DNA from: Planctomycetota bacterium
GTDB taxonomy: Bacteria > Planctomycetota > Phycisphaerae > WQYP01 > JAJZKY01
Length of the DNA: 5,374 nt
Direction: 5' to 3'
NCBI GenBank assembly: GCA_021803885.1
Contig: JAJZKY010000384.1
Location: forward strand, 1 to 5,374
The translations under genes and the position numbers were made by a program. The notes under the pieces are model-generated. The model did not search any database. It had not been told where the DNA came from and saw nothing but the letters and a program-made list of their open reading frames with translations. Shown here in pieces: positions 5,060 through 5,374 of the stretch (position 1 is its first letter; the number at the start of each line of letters is the position of its first letter).

Positions 5060-5374
5060 GGATCCGTAAATAAGGAAAGGTGCCAAGTCGATGAGGGCAT
5101 ATGCTATGGCTCCTGAGCATGGAGGCTGCGCTTTTCGAGTTGAAGCGGAGGCTGCGTTCGGTCTGGCCACACTTGGACGAACGCACGCGCCGCCTGACGG
5201 TGGCGAATGAGGCGATGAGCCTGGGCTACGGCGGGGTCTCGCTGGTGCACCGGGCGAGCGGTCTCTCGCGCAAAGCGATTCTCAAAGGCATGCGTGAGAT
5301 TCGCGCGGGCGAGGCGCTGGTGGCGGGACGGATTCGCCGAAGCGGAGCCGGGCGCAAGGCCATTACGGTTGCCG
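5060..5374 (+). mobile_element. ISAzo13-family insertion sequence, left part only
   Basis: G+C rises sharply near here and an ISAzo13-type transposase gene follows. The left end is probably close to GGATCCGTAAATAAGG (from 5060), preceded by TA (5058-5059), a plausible target dinucleotide. The right half and its inverted repeat are outside the window, so the edge is a guess to within a few tens of bases. Confidence 0.5.
5119..5374 (+). CDS. ISAzo13-family transposase, N-terminal part, cut by window edge
   Basis: The plus-strand frame from ATG 5119 runs 85 codons off the right edge. The stretch VWPHLDERTRRL (15-26), the Gly-rich LGYGGVSLVHRASGLSRKAI (35-54) and GRIRRSGAGRK (70-80) match the N-terminal DNA-binding region of ISAzo13 (Rhodopirellula-type) transposases, in which a helix-turn-helix with the form GxSRxTIxRG is followed by RRxGxGRK. 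The DDE catalytic core would lie beyond the window. An in-frame ATG at 5101 is an alternative start: a GAGGG at 5093-5097 precedes it but only 3 bases away, and the frame has a TGA at 5092-5094. Codon use is strongly GC-rich, like the IS3 element and unlike the GT25 gene. Whether the element is intact cannot be told. Confidence 0.83.
   Translation, partial: MEAALFELKRRLRSVWPHLDERTRRLTVANEAMSLGYGGVSLVHRASGLSRKAILKGMREIRAGEALVAGRIRRSGAGRKAITVA

Overview
The window looks like part of a mosaic surface-polysaccharide (capsule, LPS or O-antigen type) region of a Gram-negative bacterium, probably a GC-rich proteobacterium. The proteobacterial assignment is an inference from the transposase types and from a GT25 enzyme of LPS type; no taxonomic marker is present. 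The sugar-modifying genes have clearly lower GC and less biased codon use than the GC-rich insertion sequences between them, which fits an accessory, horizontally assembled island.

Layout from left to right. (1) 1-846, minus strand: a sulfotransferase gene running off the left edge, with both PAPS-binding motifs. (2) 847-1090: a non-coding gap with no recognised gene. (3) 1091-2665: a complete IS3-family insertion sequence with imperfect terminal inverted repeats, orfA, an A9 slippery run and orfB carrying an intact DD(35)E triad. (4) 2721-3758, plus strand: a family 2 glycosyltransferase. (5) 3759-3930: a short spacer with a GC-rich hairpin. (6) 3931-4113: the C-terminal remnant of an IS630-family transposase. 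(7) 4127-5011, minus strand: a family 25 (LPS-type) glycosyltransferase. (8) about 5060 to the right edge: the start of an ISAzo13-family transposase gene, cut by the window end.

The three non-mobile genes could act together to build and decorate a surface glycan: GT2 and GT25 add sugars and the sulfotransferase adds sulfate. They do not form one operon here, because they lie on different strands and every junction between them holds an IS or an IS scar. The mobile elements have probably reshaped both gene order and promoters. I see no CRISPR array, tRNA, rRNA, riboswitch or evident new defence system. The points of most interest are the sulfotransferase in a glycan locus, the frameshift architecture of the IS3 element and the three different IS families packed around single glycan genes.
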